Shown here piece by piece: positions 8,187 through 16,309 of a stretch of 64,000 bases of DNA. The translations under genes were made by a program, and so were the position numbers. The notes under the pieces were generated by a model, which ran no database searches, was not told the DNA's origin, and saw only the letters and a program-made list of their open reading frames with translations. The DNA is from an uncultured Bacteroidales bacterium (GTDB taxonomy: Bacteria > Bacteroidota > Bacteroidia > Bacteroidales > Muribaculaceae), in the NCBI GenBank assembly GCA_902776435.1, contig CACYQB010000012.1, positions 1 through 64,000 on the forward strand, given 5' to 3'. Within the stretch, counting starts at the first letter, position 1; every line of letters begins with the position of its first letter.

Positions 8187-8206
8187 AATACCAAAATTTT
8201 GGTATT
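8187..8206. promoter_or_regulatory. Perfect 20-bp palindrome, candidate operator
   Basis: AATACCAAAATTTTGGTATT is a perfect palindrome ending at the -33 position of the methyltransferase promoter. A MerR, TetR or MarR type dimer is the likely binder; the adjacent MerR gene is one candidate. Confidence 0.6.
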
Positions 8207-8236
8207 GCTATGAATGTCATTCCCATTGTACATTTG
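8205..8236 (+). promoter_or_regulatory. Promoter of methyltransferase-ZIP operon
   Basis: ATTG-like -33 region at 8204-8207, about 21 bp, TACATTTG at 8229-8236. Its position implies translation starts at 8261, not at the upstream ATG 8210 which lies before the -7 box. Confidence 0.55.
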
Positions 8237-8260
8237 CAGCCAACTAAAAAGCTAAATGAT

Positions 8261-8890
8261 ATGGGAATATTAAAAACGTTCTTTACTAATTGTGCACATC
8301 CTAGAGGGATAATGGGGAGAATGATGCTCCGGTTCATGAACTTCGGTCACGCGCCGCTGACAAACTGGGGACTTGACCTTGTGGAGTTCCAGCCAGGCTG
8401 GACAATGCTTGACATTGGCTGCGGTGGCGGGGCGACATTGAAGAGACTGCTCAAGCGCAGCGACAGTGCACAGGTCTATGGCATAGACATCTCGGAGGAA
8501 AGCGTGGCAAAGGCACGCAAAGTGAATGCCGCAGTGCTCGACAAGCAGGTGTTCGTCTGCCAAGGATCTGCCGAGAAACTACCCTACGAGGACGGGAAGT
8601 TCGACCTCGTGACAGCCGTCGAGACGGTATATTTCTGGCCCAATCTGCCTGGATGCCTGCAGGAAGTACGACGCGTGCTGAAGCCGGGAGGCCGTTTCGC
8701 CATTATGGTGGAGGTGATTGAAGGTGATTCGATGTGGACTGACGTGGTGGAGGGCATGACGGCCTACTCGCCAGACCAACTGAAGAAGTTGCTTGACGAG
8801 GCAGGCTTCATTGATACTGCCATCCACCGCAAGAAACCCTCGTATGCCGCCATCACTGGAGTGAAACAGGCATCGAAGGAGCGGTCATGA
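8261..8890 (+). CDS. Class I SAM-dependent methyltransferase
   Basis: 209 residues from ATG 8261 (MGILKTFFTNCAHP), chosen because the promoter box lies between it and the earlier ATG. Motif I is LDIGCGGGATLKRLL, motif II region VYGIDISEESVAKAR, then FDLVTAVETVYFWPNL and VLKPGGRFAI: a standard Methyltransf_11 fold. The N-terminus has two Cys/His-containing segments. The stop overlaps the start of the ZIP transporter (8887), so the two are translationally coupled. Substrate unknown; arsenite, tellurite-type or small-molecule methylation would fit the metal transporter neighbour but is inference only. Confidence 0.85.
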   Translation: MGILKTFFTNCAHPRGIMGRMMLRFMNFGHAPLTNWGLDLVEFQPGWTMLDIGCGGGATLKRLLKRSDSAQVYGIDISEESVAKARKVNAAVLDKQVFVCQGSAEKLPYEDGKFDLVTAVETVYFWPNLPGCLQEVRRVLKPGGRFAIMVEVIEGDSMWTDVVEGMTAYSPDQLKKLLDEAGFIDTAIHRKKPSYAAITGVKQASKERS

Positions 8891-9666
8891 CTGTACTGGT
8901 TATCGGTTTACTCATCCCCTTGCTGGGCACCATGCTCGGGTCGGCCTTCGTCTTTATGATGAAGGGCGAGATGTCCGTGAGGCTGCAGAAGGCACTGCTG
9001 GGCTTCGCTTCGGGTGTAATGGTGGCGGCTTCGGTCTGGTCATTGCTGATTCCCGCAATGGAGATGGAAACATCAGGGAGCGCATGGGCGGTGGTGCCTG
9101 CTGCCGTGGGATTCCTCTTGGGCATAGGTTTCCTGCTGCTGATTGATGAGCTGACCCCGCACCTGCATCTCGGCAGCAGCAAGCCCGAGGGCCTTCGTTC
9201 CCACCTGTCCCGCACGGCGATGTTGGCATTGGCGGTGACCATCCACAACCTGCCCGAAGGCATGGCCGTGGGCGTTGTCTTTGCTGGTGCCGATAGCGGT
9301 ATAACAAACATTTCGCTGGCCAGCGCCATAGCGGTATCATTGGGTATTGCCATCCAGAACGTCCCCGAAGGGGCCATCATCTCAATGCCGATGCGCGCGG
9401 CGGGAAACAGCCGCTGGCGATCTTTCCTCATCGGCTCGTTGAGCGGAGCCGTTGAACCCATCGGCGCCCTTGCTGTCTTGTTACTGTCGTCCCTGGTTAT
9501 ACCCGTTCTTCCCTATATGCTCGCTTTTGCCGCGGGGGCCATGTTCTATGTGGTCGTCGAGGAACTGATACCCGAAGCCTCAAGCGGCCAGCACACCAAT
9601 GTCAGCACCATTGGCTGCGCCATCGGTTTTGTCCTGATGATGGTGCTCGACGTGGTGATGGGGTAG
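8887..9666 (+). CDS. ZIP-family divalent metal transporter
   Basis: 259 residues, about eight membrane helices. The two signature motifs are present: HNLPEGMAVGV (helix 4) and QNVPEGAIIS (helix 5), where the second His of the family's usual HxxPEG is replaced by Gln. A His-containing loop (LTPHLHLGSSKPEG) and EELIPEA near the C-terminus match ZupT/GufA proteins. It would import zinc or another divalent cation across the inner membrane. Overlaps the methyltransferase by 4 bases. Confidence 0.9.
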   Translation: MTVLVIGLLIPLLGTMLGSAFVFMMKGEMSVRLQKALLGFASGVMVAASVWSLLIPAMEMETSGSAWAVVPAAVGFLLGIGFLLLIDELTPHLHLGSSKPEGLRSHLSRTAMLALAVTIHNLPEGMAVGVVFAGADSGITNISLASAIAVSLGIAIQNVPEGAIISMPMRAAGNSRWRSFLIGSLSGAVEPIGALAVLLLSSLVIPVLPYMLAFAAGAMFYVVVEELIPEASSGQHTNVSTIGCAIGFVLMMVLDVVMG

Positions 9667-9672
9667 AAATGG

Positions 9673-9846
9673 TGTGTCATAATAAGCTTTTGGGGTTTTA
9701 ATCGGCCTTGCAGCCGAGAAATTAAACAAAATAGCATTATTATTATTTAATTTTTATTAATAATTTTGCATAATTTGGCTTCGCCGAGCTAAAGGTTCTC
9801 GCGCGAAGTGCGATTAAAATTGCAACAAATGAATTATGACACAGCC
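9673..9846 (-). repeat. Intergenic element, family R, copy 2 (full length, reverse orientation)
   Basis: Read on the minus strand it runs from CTGTGTCATAATTCATTTG through CGCGCGAGAACCTTTAGC, TCGGCGAAGCCAAAT, an AT-rich spacer and TTTAATTTCTCGGC to GCTTATTATGACACACC. The ends form an inverted repeat with core TGTCATAAT. Fills the gap between the convergent ZIP and DUF5714 genes. Confidence 0.85.
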
Positions 9847-9873
9847 TCATGGAAGATGGACTGAAAGCAGTTG

Positions 9874-10569
9874 TTAATGGTTTGCTGGAGAGAAGGGACA
9901 CCGCCTTCCAATGCACTGGTTGTTCTTACTCGAATGGCGGCAGATGACCTCGGGCCGTTCCATCTCCACGCCGAAGTGCTCCTTGACGAAATCGACGGCA
10001 GCGAGGATGGAGAGGAATGAGTCACGCTTGCAGCAGCGCGGGCCGCCGATATGGCCTATCTCTCCGAGGGATCTGGCCGTCATCTGGTGTGACAGGGCAA
10101 AAGGTTCGTCAGCCAGTGGCGTGGACTTGGAGATGATTGACACGAACATTCCCGCGCTGATGCCTGCACCGCAGGCGCCCCAGAAGCCGCATGCCCCGCC
10201 AGGAACGCTCTTGCCCCTGGACATCATCTCGTTTAGGGCCTTTGGCAAGTCAATCTCTCCCCCAGCGTTCTTGTAGGCCGTGAGCAATGCCGCACCCACC
10301 ATCACATGGTGCTCGGGGCCGTGCATGTGGCAGAAAGGCTGCGCCATCATCTTCTCTATGATTGACACAGGGTTATTGGACGTCTCGGCGAGGCACAGCC
10401 CAATGATGGTATCCAGCCCTGCTGTATGGCAGTCGTTGCACACATAGTGCCCATGGACACAACGGGTCTTGCTACTCTCCTTCTTGTGGCATATAGCGCA
10501 CTCCATGAGCTCATCGTTCTCGAGATACTCCAGTGGAGCCTTGCATATCAGACACTCTTCTTTCATCAT
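9874..10569 (-). CDS. DUF5714 domain-containing cysteine-rich protein
   Basis: 231 residues. N-terminal zinc-ribbon-like region with CLIC, CAIC, CVHGHYVCNDC (four Cys pairs in residues 7-45), then PFCHMHGPEHHVMVGAAL, GACGFWGACGAGISAGMF, GGPRCCKRDSF and a C-terminal CxxRHSSKNNQC-IGRRCPF segment. This pattern is that of DUF5714, seen in anaerobes, often near radical-SAM, methyltransferase or molybdenum-related genes. Cysteine density suggests a metal or Fe-S protein. Function not established. Followed by the fluoride channel gene on the same strand but transcribed after it (crcB is upstream). Confidence 0.75.
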   Translation of the reverse strand: MMKEECLICKAPLEYLENDELMECAICHKKESSKTRCVHGHYVCNDCHTAGLDTIIGLCLAETSNNPVSIIEKMMAQPFCHMHGPEHHVMVGAALLTAYKNAGGEIDLPKALNEMMSRGKSVPGGACGFWGACGAGISAGMFVSIISKSTPLADEPFALSHQMTARSLGEIGHIGGPRCCKRDSFLSILAAVDFVKEHFGVEMERPEVICRHSSKNNQCIGRRCPFSPANH

Positions 10570-10578
10570 CGTGATGGT

Positions 10579-10950
10579 TTACTTTGCCAATGTATAGCCC
10601 AGGGCAACGGCAATAATGCCAAGCACTACACTGCCCAGGGCGTACAGAATGAATGTGGAATAATTGCCAGCCTGCAACAGGCACAGGCTTTCCTTTGAGA
10701 ATGTGGAAAATGTGGTGAAACCGCCACAGAACCCCACAATCAACAGCAGGTTCAACTGCGAGGAGGCATTGACGCGATTGAATGCAGCCCAAAGTAAACC
10801 GATAAGCAGACAACCGACAACGTTGGCGGTCATCGTTGCCCACGGGAATGCGGCCCCCATGCCCTTCATGGCCAATGACACCAGGTACCGGGCGATGCCG
10901 CCCATAAAACTACCTGCCCCAACAAGAAGAATGTCCTTTAAGATGCTCAT
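10579..10950 (-). CDS. crcB: Fluoride channel CrcB/Fluc
   Basis: From ATG 10950 (MSILKDILLVGAGSF) the protein has 123 residues and four membrane helices. GGIARY, the Asn in MTANVVGCLLIG, and GFCGGFTTFSTFSKE are the Fluc signature; the Phe/Thr/Ser track lines the fluoride pore. It acts as a homodimeric inner-membrane F- exporter. An upstream in-frame ATG would add nine residues. No crcB-type fluoride riboswitch is recognisable upstream. DUF5714 follows 9 bp downstream, so the two genes form an operon. Confidence 0.93.
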   Translation of the reverse strand: MSILKDILLVGAGSFMGGIARYLVSLAMKGMGAAFPWATMTANVVGCLLIGLLWAAFNRVNASSQLNLLLIVGFCGGFTTFSTFSKESLCLLQAGNYSTFILYALGSVVLGIIAVALGYTLAK

Positions 10951-11034
10951 ACAAAAATCACGATTGATATCACTCAAGAGTGCAAAGATACCTATTTTTC
11001 TCTATTACATGATAGATTATGGGAATTTGCTGTA

Positions 11035-11868
11035 TCAAATGCTCTCGGGATCATATTTGAGCACATCCGACGGCCAGCCAGTGACATTCCTGCCTGTATC
11101 AAGATGCCGTATCTCAAGAAGGTCATCATCCGCCAGCGTGAAGTCAAAAAGGTCAATATTCTCGATCATCCTTTCCTTGTGGGTCGTCTTAGGGATGATG
11201 ATAACACTGGCCTGGATCAAGAACTTCAGGGCAATCTGGGCTGCAGTCTTTCCATATTTCTCACCCACTCTCTTCAGAACCGAATTCTTGAAGATGCCGT
11301 GCTTGCCTTCGGCCAACGGGCTCCATGCTTCCAGGGCCACGTTGTAGGGCTGCAGGTATTCCATCATCTTGCGCTGCTGATAGAGCACATGCGTCTCACA
11401 CTGGTTCACAACAGGCATGACTCTGGCATCTTTCACAATCATCGGGAAGGTGTTCGGATAGAAATTCGATACACCAATAGCCTTGAACAGGCCTTGTTCA
11501 TAGAGTTCTTCGAGCGCATGCCACATGACAGCAGGTTTCCCTACGGGCCAGTGAATCAGCATCAAGTCCACATAGTCCAGACCAAGCTGCCTCATCGAAT
11601 GTTCGACCGAGCGCATCGTCTCATCCCTGGTATAGCATGAATCGCAAATCTTCGTCGTGATGAACAGTTCCTCACGGGCAACGCCGCATGCCCGCACGGC
11701 ATCCCCCACCCCTCTCTCGTTGTAGTACATGGCGGCCGTGTCGATGCTCCTGTAGCCAACCGATATGGCGTCCTCCACAACCCGCTGTGTTTCCCTCTCA
11801 GGGACATCATAGACGCCGAGGCCAACCATCGGCATCCGCAATCCGTTATTCAAGGTCTTATATTCCAT
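11035..11868 (-). CDS. Aldo/keto reductase (AKR5-like)
   Basis: 278 residues from ATG 11868 (MEYKTLNNGLRMP). The catalytic tetrad is visible: Asp in IDTAAMYYNE, Tyr in the same motif, Lys in TTKICD and His in LIHWPVG; the NADPH-binding end has IIPKTTHKERMIENI. Cytosolic (beta/alpha)8 oxidoreductase for carbonyls such as glyoxals or 2,5-diketogluconate. No signal peptide. A paralogue lies at 38838-39683. Confidence 0.9.
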   Translation of the reverse strand: MEYKTLNNGLRMPMVGLGVYDVPERETQRVVEDAISVGYRSIDTAAMYYNERGVGDAVRACGVAREELFITTKICDSCYTRDETMRSVEHSMRQLGLDYVDLMLIHWPVGKPAVMWHALEELYEQGLFKAIGVSNFYPNTFPMIVKDARVMPVVNQCETHVLYQQRKMMEYLQPYNVALEAWSPLAEGKHGIFKNSVLKRVGEKYGKTAAQIALKFLIQASVIIIPKTTHKERMIENIDLFDFTLADDDLLEIRHLDTGRNVTGWPSDVLKYDPESI

Positions 11869-11995
11869 ATTACTTCTACACAATCAAAAACTCCGTTACA
11901 AAAATAGTGAAAATTAGTGCAAGTTGAATGAAATGCCGAATATATTTGAGCATTTCTGAAACGCAGCCTAATTTATCCAAATTCGGACAAAGTTC

Positions 11996-12028
11996 AGTGA
12001 GGTGGGCGAAATATTCGTCCACCTCACT
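11996..12028 (-). terminator. Hairpin terminator of the HxlR-cupin operon
   Basis: AGTGAGGTGGGCGA and TCGTCCACCTCACT pair at 13 of 14 positions around ATATT; lies about 32 bases past the cupin stop. Confidence 0.6.
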
Positions 12029-12059
12029 AACTCTTAAACCTCGTGTCTGCAAGCCGGCC

Positions 12060-12515
12060 TTACCACTTGAGGGGCTCTTGCAGGATGGTACCGTCGGTCA
12101 TGGGGCTGTCGGCCTCGGTGAACGGGGTGGCCTTGTACTGGATGCAGAGCATCGTCAAGTCCTCGTTGCCCGTGTTCTTCAACGCGCGCTTGCCGTTGGG
12201 CGACACGCGGATCACGCTACCCTCGCTCACGGGGAAAATCTCACCATCGACCTGATACTGGCCCTCGCCACGCAGGATGAAGTAGAGCTCCTCGTGCGTC
12301 TTGTGGGTGTGCAGGAAACCGCTGTCCTGTCCGGGAACGAGCGTCTGGAAAGAGAACTCGCTGGCAGCAGCGCCAACGGCCTGTCCGCCAAAGACCTTGC
12401 CCTGAATCGTGAAGTCCGGGCCCATAGGCAACTCGTGTTCAATAATCTCGCTGATGCGGCCAACGTTGATGGCGGCATAATTTGCACCCTGTGCAATTTT
12501 TTCAATCTGTTTCAT
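12060..12515 (-). CDS. Cupin-domain protein
   Basis: 151 residues. A single cupin_2 barrel with metal-ligand motif HTHKTHEELYFILRGEG (about residues 79-95) and second motif VSPNGKRALKNTGNED. No signal peptide. Lies 16 bp downstream of the HxlR regulator and is presumably co-transcribed; HxlR regulators often control such redox or detox genes. Likely binds a metal and a small molecule, enzyme activity unknown. Confidence 0.85.
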   Translation of the reverse strand: MKQIEKIAQGANYAAINVGRISEIIEHELPMGPDFTIQGKVFGGQAVGAAASEFSFQTLVPGQDSGFLHTHKTHEELYFILRGEGQYQVDGEIFPVSEGSVIRVSPNGKRALKNTGNEDLTMLCIQYKATPFTEADSPMTDGTILQEPLKW

Positions 12516-12531
12516 TGTGTAGTAAATGTGA

Positions 12532-12912
12532 TTAATGGTTTTTATTGGATGAATATTTCTTGCGGTCGTTCAAGATGTCGGCCAGGTTGGCCAGTGCCCA
12601 CTCAATCAGGCTGTTGATATGCGGCATGAGTGACTTGCCGCGCTCGGTGATGCTGTACTCCACCCGTGGCGGAATCTCAGCAAAGGCCTGCCTCGACACC
12701 AGCCCGTCAGCTTCCAGGTTGCGCAGCGCCACGGTGAGCATCTTCTGCGAGATGTCGGGGATGGCCGCGAGGATGTCCGAATACCGCATCGCCGTGTCCT
12801 TCCCGTCAAGCGTGTACAGTATCAGCATCGACCAGCGGTCGCTGATGCGCGACAGGATATTGCGTATCGGGCAATCAGGAAAGTATGGATCAACTATAAT
12901 GTCTCGTAACAT
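12532..12912 (-). CDS. HxlR-family transcriptional regulator
   Basis: 126 residues. CPIRNILSRISDRWSMLILYTL is the HxlR start, with Cys15 at the position used for aldehyde or redox sensing in HypR/YodB relatives; DISQKMLTVALRNLEADGLVSR is the recognition helix, followed by the wing PPRVEYSITERGKSL. Predicted dimeric winged-helix regulator, probably of its own operon with the downstream cupin gene. Confidence 0.92.
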   Translation of the reverse strand: MLRDIIVDPYFPDCPIRNILSRISDRWSMLILYTLDGKDTAMRYSDILAAIPDISQKMLTVALRNLEADGLVSRQAFAEIPPRVEYSITERGKSLMPHINSLIEWALANLADILNDRKKYSSNKNH

Positions 12913-12960
12913 ATTTCGTTCTGATTTTCAGTTATACTAACTTTTCTCTCGTTTCGGTTG

Positions 12961-12991
12961 CAAAGTTACTACCGTTGGTTGACATGACAAT
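12961..12991 (-). promoter_or_regulatory. Promoter of HxlR-cupin operon
   Basis: On the minus strand ATTG (12988-12991), 19 bp, TAACTTTG (12961-12968), then about 50 bases to the HxlR ATG. Confidence 0.6.
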
Positions 12992-13098
12992 GAACCGCCC
13001 GAAATGTTAGCAACGCACTTTGATGTTAGAATTGGACAAATCAACGCCTTAAAAAACTCACTTTTATACTTTGTTAAGACTTGCCCCCCGAGAAAATG

Positions 13099-13142
13099 AA
13101 CTGCACCCCAAAAGTTAGACACAAAACTTTTGGGGTGCAGTT
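13099..13142. terminator. Perfect 18-bp hairpin, IS-end-like sequence
   Basis: AACTGCACCCCAAAAGTT and its exact complement flank AGACACAA. It sits about 65 bases after the phosphatase stop and could end that transcript. The sequence resembles IS3-type transposon ends and a hairpin with the same loop occurs at 35049-35085. The rest of 12992-13208 shows nothing else. Confidence 0.6.
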
Positions 13143-13208
13143 CAGTGGTGCGGATGCCAAAAACTAAGTTGTTATCGTTGTTTGGATAACTGGAGGCCTC
13201 GCCGTGGC

Positions 13209-14075
13209 TTACGGCCTGAGCATCTTTTTTCCGTCTTGGATGATGATGCCGCGTGTTTCACTCGTGGCTGGAACACCCGTGATAGTGTAAGCCCTCGAGG
13301 TGCCGACAGGGACGATAACCTCTTTCACCCTGCTTGAACCCTGAGTCTTATCCCTAAATTCCTGCTGGGCCTTTGCCAACTGGTCACGGAAACGCTCGTT
13401 GCCTTGCAATTTAGCATAAAGCACTGATGCACCCAGGCGTCCGGCATCCACGTCGCTCTGCCAGTGATATCCGGCAATGACGCGGCTCTGGCCATACTCA
13501 TAGCCGCGAGCCAGCAGTGCATCGGCAACAGCGGGGTTGATGTCCGACATCAACAAAGCCATTGTCCAACCGAGAACGGTGTGCCCCGAAGGATAAGAGC
13601 CATTGGTGATATGTTCCTCTTCCTGCTCGGGAACGAGGGTCTGCTGGTTGTAATATACAAAGGGGCGGGTACGCATATATTTCTCTTTAGCGCGGTTGCT
13701 GATGCTGTCACATGTGGCTCCCACGTCCTGCAAGAGGGTGTACAACTCGGGCGTATCTTCCTTAGTGATCATGAGGCCCAGAATCGGGCAGAACTCCTGA
13801 ATGATGGTTTGCATCCCGTAAACGGCATCACGGATAGCCATAGCAGCGCGCTCCTCATCTTGGCGTTGACGAATGCCCCAGAGGTATTGGGTCTGGTCGG
13901 CAGCGAAACGTGATGATTCAAATTCTGGAGGGGGCGGCAGGAAATTTACCATGTTAGGCAACTCCTCCTGAGTGAAATATGCATGACCGTTAACCTCGTC
14001 TTGACCGGCAAAGGCCGTCATTGTGCCACATAATACAACGATAGTGGCAAAAATAAATCTGCTGATTTTGCTCAT
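13209..14075 (-). CDS. Secreted class A acid phosphatase (PAP2 superfamily)
   Basis: 288 residues with signal peptide (about 1-23, ending TAFAG). The phosphatase signature is complete: KEKYMRTRPF, GSYPSGH and SRVIAGYHWQSD (K-x6-RP, PSGH, SR-x5-H-x3-D), as in PhoN/PhoC nonspecific acid phosphatases. The C-terminus carries an extra beta segment, TITGVPATSETRGIIIQDGKKMLRP, resembling the RGIYIxxGKKxxx tail common on secreted Bacteroidales proteins. Periplasmic removal of phosphate from organic monoesters. Preceded by a consensus promoter about 140 bases upstream. Confidence 0.92.
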   Translation of the reverse strand: MSKISRFIFATIVVLCGTMTAFAGQDEVNGHAYFTQEELPNMVNFLPPPPEFESSRFAADQTQYLWGIRQRQDEERAAMAIRDAVYGMQTIIQEFCPILGLMITKEDTPELYTLLQDVGATCDSISNRAKEKYMRTRPFVYYNQQTLVPEQEEEHITNGSYPSGHTVLGWTMALLMSDINPAVADALLARGYEYGQSRVIAGYHWQSDVDAGRLGASVLYAKLQGNERFRDQLAKAQQEFRDKTQGSSRVKEVIVPVGTSRAYTITGVPATSETRGIIIQDGKKMLRP

Positions 14076-14212
14076 AATAATGAAAAGTTAATGTTGTTAC
14101 AAAAAAAATTAAATATCTCCCATTCAGTCTGCCGACTGTATTTGATTTCCCTCGAAGTAATCAGATGCTGGTACCACCGCGTTTCCATGGACACCACATC
14201 CAAATCTCGCTG

Positions 14213-14244
14213 CAAATTTAGCTTTTATTACCGAAAAAAGCAAA
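14213..14244 (-). promoter_or_regulatory. Promoter of the acid phosphatase gene
   Basis: Minus strand TTTG (14241-14244), 20 bp, TAAATTTG (14213-14220): exact consensus. Leaves a leader of about 130 bases. Confidence 0.65.
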
Positions 14245-14491
14245 ATCTACGCCAGGGATTTCACCACGCCCAACAATTAGACTACAACCTTCTTCTCGTT
14301 TCTAACAGCCTCCAAGTTGTTCGCATCTTCGATGATCTTGCAGGGTATTTTCCATAAAAGTCGAGTCTTTGACCCGACTTGCCTCTTCGAGGCAAAAGCC
14401 AAGCCCATGATACAGCAGAAATGCTTATTCGATTCAGATATAGTGAATTATGCCGATGTTGAAAATCTTTATCGGACACCCATAAACCTGA
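14245..14491. other. Intergenic stretch without a recognised gene
   Basis: Between the phosphatase promoter and the end of the FMN-binding protein gene. A short GAGTCTTTGACCCGACTT / CTTCGAGGC region has weak dyads; no convincing ORF. Confidence 0.5.
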
Positions 14492-14989
14492 TTACTGGGT
14501 TCTTGCTCGCGTCAGTTCGATGGCTTCTTTGCCGGAGAGGTGATCGATGTCGAGGCGGAGGAGCAGGACGTGGTCGAGGGATTTGTCGATTTCGTGTTGC
14601 AGTCCGGATTCGTCATTGGGTGAGTATCGGCGTCCCAAGAGGCGCAAGGCCTGCACCTTCTCAGCGGCATCCTCCAGGGTGTGGATGCGGCCAAACGCGA
14701 TCACGCTTCTGAAATAGGTCGTGAACTCGGCTGGCTTGATTTCGTCCTGTTCGATGACGCAAAACGAGCAACGGCTGTCTCGCTTGATGGCATCAACTTT
14801 GTGCCCTTGCACCGCCGAATGGAAAATAATCGCCCCGTCAGCATACACATAGCTGAGCGGCACGGCGTAAGGGTAGCCGCCATCACCCGTCAACGCTAGC
14901 ACGCCCGAGGTGCAACAGCCCAGGATGCGCTCACATTCTTCTCTGGATAATTGCTGCCGATTACGGCGCATGGGTCTGAATTCTGCCAT
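14492..14989 (-). CDS. Pyridoxamine 5'-phosphate oxidase-like FMN-binding protein (NimA-like)
   Basis: 165 residues. MRRNRQQLSREECERIL followed by GVLALTGDGGYPYAVPLSYVY and FHSAVQGHKVDAIKRDSRCSFCVI is the FMN-binding split barrel of the PPOX group that includes NimA-type nitroimidazole reductases. FGRIHTLEDAAEKVQALRLLGRRY is the family's second half. Cytosolic flavoprotein, reductase of nitro or other oxidants. The GNAT gene lies 20 bp upstream in the same orientation. Confidence 0.87.
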   Translation of the reverse strand: MAEFRPMRRNRQQLSREECERILGCCTSGVLALTGDGGYPYAVPLSYVYADGAIIFHSAVQGHKVDAIKRDSRCSFCVIEQDEIKPAEFTTYFRSVIAFGRIHTLEDAAEKVQALRLLGRRYSPNDESGLQHEIDKSLDHVLLLRLDIDHLSGKEAIELTRARTQ

Positions 14990-15009
14990 AACTTAAAAAG
15001 TATCAACGG

Positions 15010-15534
15010 TTATTTCATTCGTTTCTCAAACACGAACAAGCCGTCGTTGGGATCGAACTGTTCGAGCATGTTAGGGTCACGATGATGTGAGTTGAAAAAC
15101 TCGATGGCATGGAAGCCGCAGCAGTTAATGTAGAAGTGGATGTTGCGGCGATCGAAATAGGGGGTGCAGGTCTCCCACACCTCAACCTCGGGATGCATCG
15201 CCTCGATGGCCTTCCAAATGGCTTGGCCTATTCCCCCACCTTGCGCGCCCACTTTCACATAGAGGAAAGCGAGCTCGCCATGATGCTTCGCGCCGTCGAT
15301 GGTGATGATGGCACCACCCACGCGCTGGCCGTCAGCATTGACAGCCTCATAGGCCTCAGCACCCTCGGCTCGCAATACCTGATAGAAGTCCCCGTCGGGC
15401 AGCACCTGCCACTGGTTCTCACCGTCTTCCTTAATATGCCCCTGAAAGCCGCTCTCAAATGCCTCCTGCATCTCCTCCTTGAAGGCGATAGTGCGCTCCT
15501 CAGCAAGCCTGACAAGTTCAATTCCTGTTTCCAT
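15010..15534 (-). CDS. GNAT-family N-acetyltransferase
   Basis: 174 residues. GGAIITIDGAKHHGELAFLYVKVGAQGGGIGQAIWKAIE holds the acetyl-CoA motif A (QGGGIGQ) and FYINCCGFHAIEFF the motif B region. Acceptor unknown. Lies just upstream of the FMN-binding protein gene and probably co-transcribed with it. Confidence 0.85.
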   Translation of the reverse strand: METGIELVRLAEERTIAFKEEMQEAFESGFQGHIKEDGENQWQVLPDGDFYQVLRAEGAEAYEAVNADGQRVGGAIITIDGAKHHGELAFLYVKVGAQGGGIGQAIWKAIEAMHPEVEVWETCTPYFDRRNIHFYINCCGFHAIEFFNSHHRDPNMLEQFDPNDGLFVFEKRMK

Positions 15535-15593
15535 TGTATTTCGTCTTAGCTCTTAAGTGAAACTGCTTGCTCTATCAAAAACCCGGATGCTGA

Positions 15594-15965
15594 TTAGTTC
15601 GTCTTGTCTATGTAATCAAGCAAATCGATGGTGCCTGTAACGCTATCGACATCAAGAGCCGGAACCGACTCCACCATGCGTGTCTTACCACTTAATTTAT
15701 CTACATAGAAATTAACCAATGCACCCGTATAACTGCGGAATATTACCTTGTATTCAGCTTCTGTCTCCTCCCCCATCGTGACAGACATCATCGAGGGATT
15801 TTCTTCGGCAATGCTCCAGTCATATTCGCTATGGCAATAGTTGTTTACTCCTTCATAGGCCATTTCGGCCGTTATGTCAGCATGTTGTATCACTTCAGTT
15901 TTGTTCTTTTGGCACGAACAAAACAGCACGGCGATCAATAAGGATGATATGACAATAGATTTCAT
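15594..15965 (-). CDS. Hypothetical lipoprotein
   Basis: 123 residues with a lipoprotein signal (MKSIVISSLLIAVLFCSCQKN; lipobox FCSC). The mature part is acidic, with one Cys and a C-terminal VDSVTGTIDLLDYIDKTN. No family recognised; probably attached to the outer membrane. Confidence 0.65.
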   Translation of the reverse strand: MKSIVISSLLIAVLFCSCQKNKTEVIQHADITAEMAYEGVNNYCHSEYDWSIAEENPSMMSVTMGEETEAEYKVIFRSYTGALVNFYVDKLSGKTRMVESVPALDVDSVTGTIDLLDYIDKTN

Positions 15966-16098
15966 AACTCAGAATATTTTTTCCAACAGGGCAAAGATAA
16001 CGATTTTTTCGCTAATCAACTGTTTTCTGAGAAATTATGCCAGATTCTTCATCTTATCAGTATTTTTTCTTAATTTTGTGGCGTCAATCTTCATGGCG

Positions 16099-16287
16099 GT
16101 GTGTCATAATTCATTTGTCGCAAATTGAATCGCGCTTCGCGCGAGAACCTTTAGCTCGGCGAAGCCAAATCAAGCAAAATTACTAATAAAATTAAAATAA
16201 AAATTTAATTTGTTTAATTTTAATACTAAATTTTGTTTAATTTCTCGGCCGTTAGGCCGATTAAAACCCAGAGGCCTATTATACGCC
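16099..16287 (+). repeat. Intergenic element, family R, copy 3 (full length)
   Basis: Starts GTGTCATAATTCATTTGTCG, then CGCGCTTCGCGCGAGAACC, CTTTAGCTCGGCGAAGCC, an AT-rich middle, TTTAATTTCTCGGCCGTTAGG and ends CCTATTATACGCC. Occupies most of the 344-base gap between the lipoprotein gene and the next gene; the rest of the gap is AT-rich and featureless. Confidence 0.85.
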
Positions 16288-16309
16288 AACAATTCAATTA
16301 ATTCAGACT

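Noticed and set aside
10951-11034. Fluoride (crcB) riboswitch before the fluoride channel gene
   Set aside because: The short leader has none of the conserved crcB-motif segments.
12937-13122. 61-codon frame crossing the 13099-13142 hairpin
   Set aside because: Runs through a palindrome and a promoter; no sensible composition.
15874-16128. 84-codon plus frame running into R copy 3
   Set aside because: Antisense to the lipoprotein signal peptide and ends within a repeat element.
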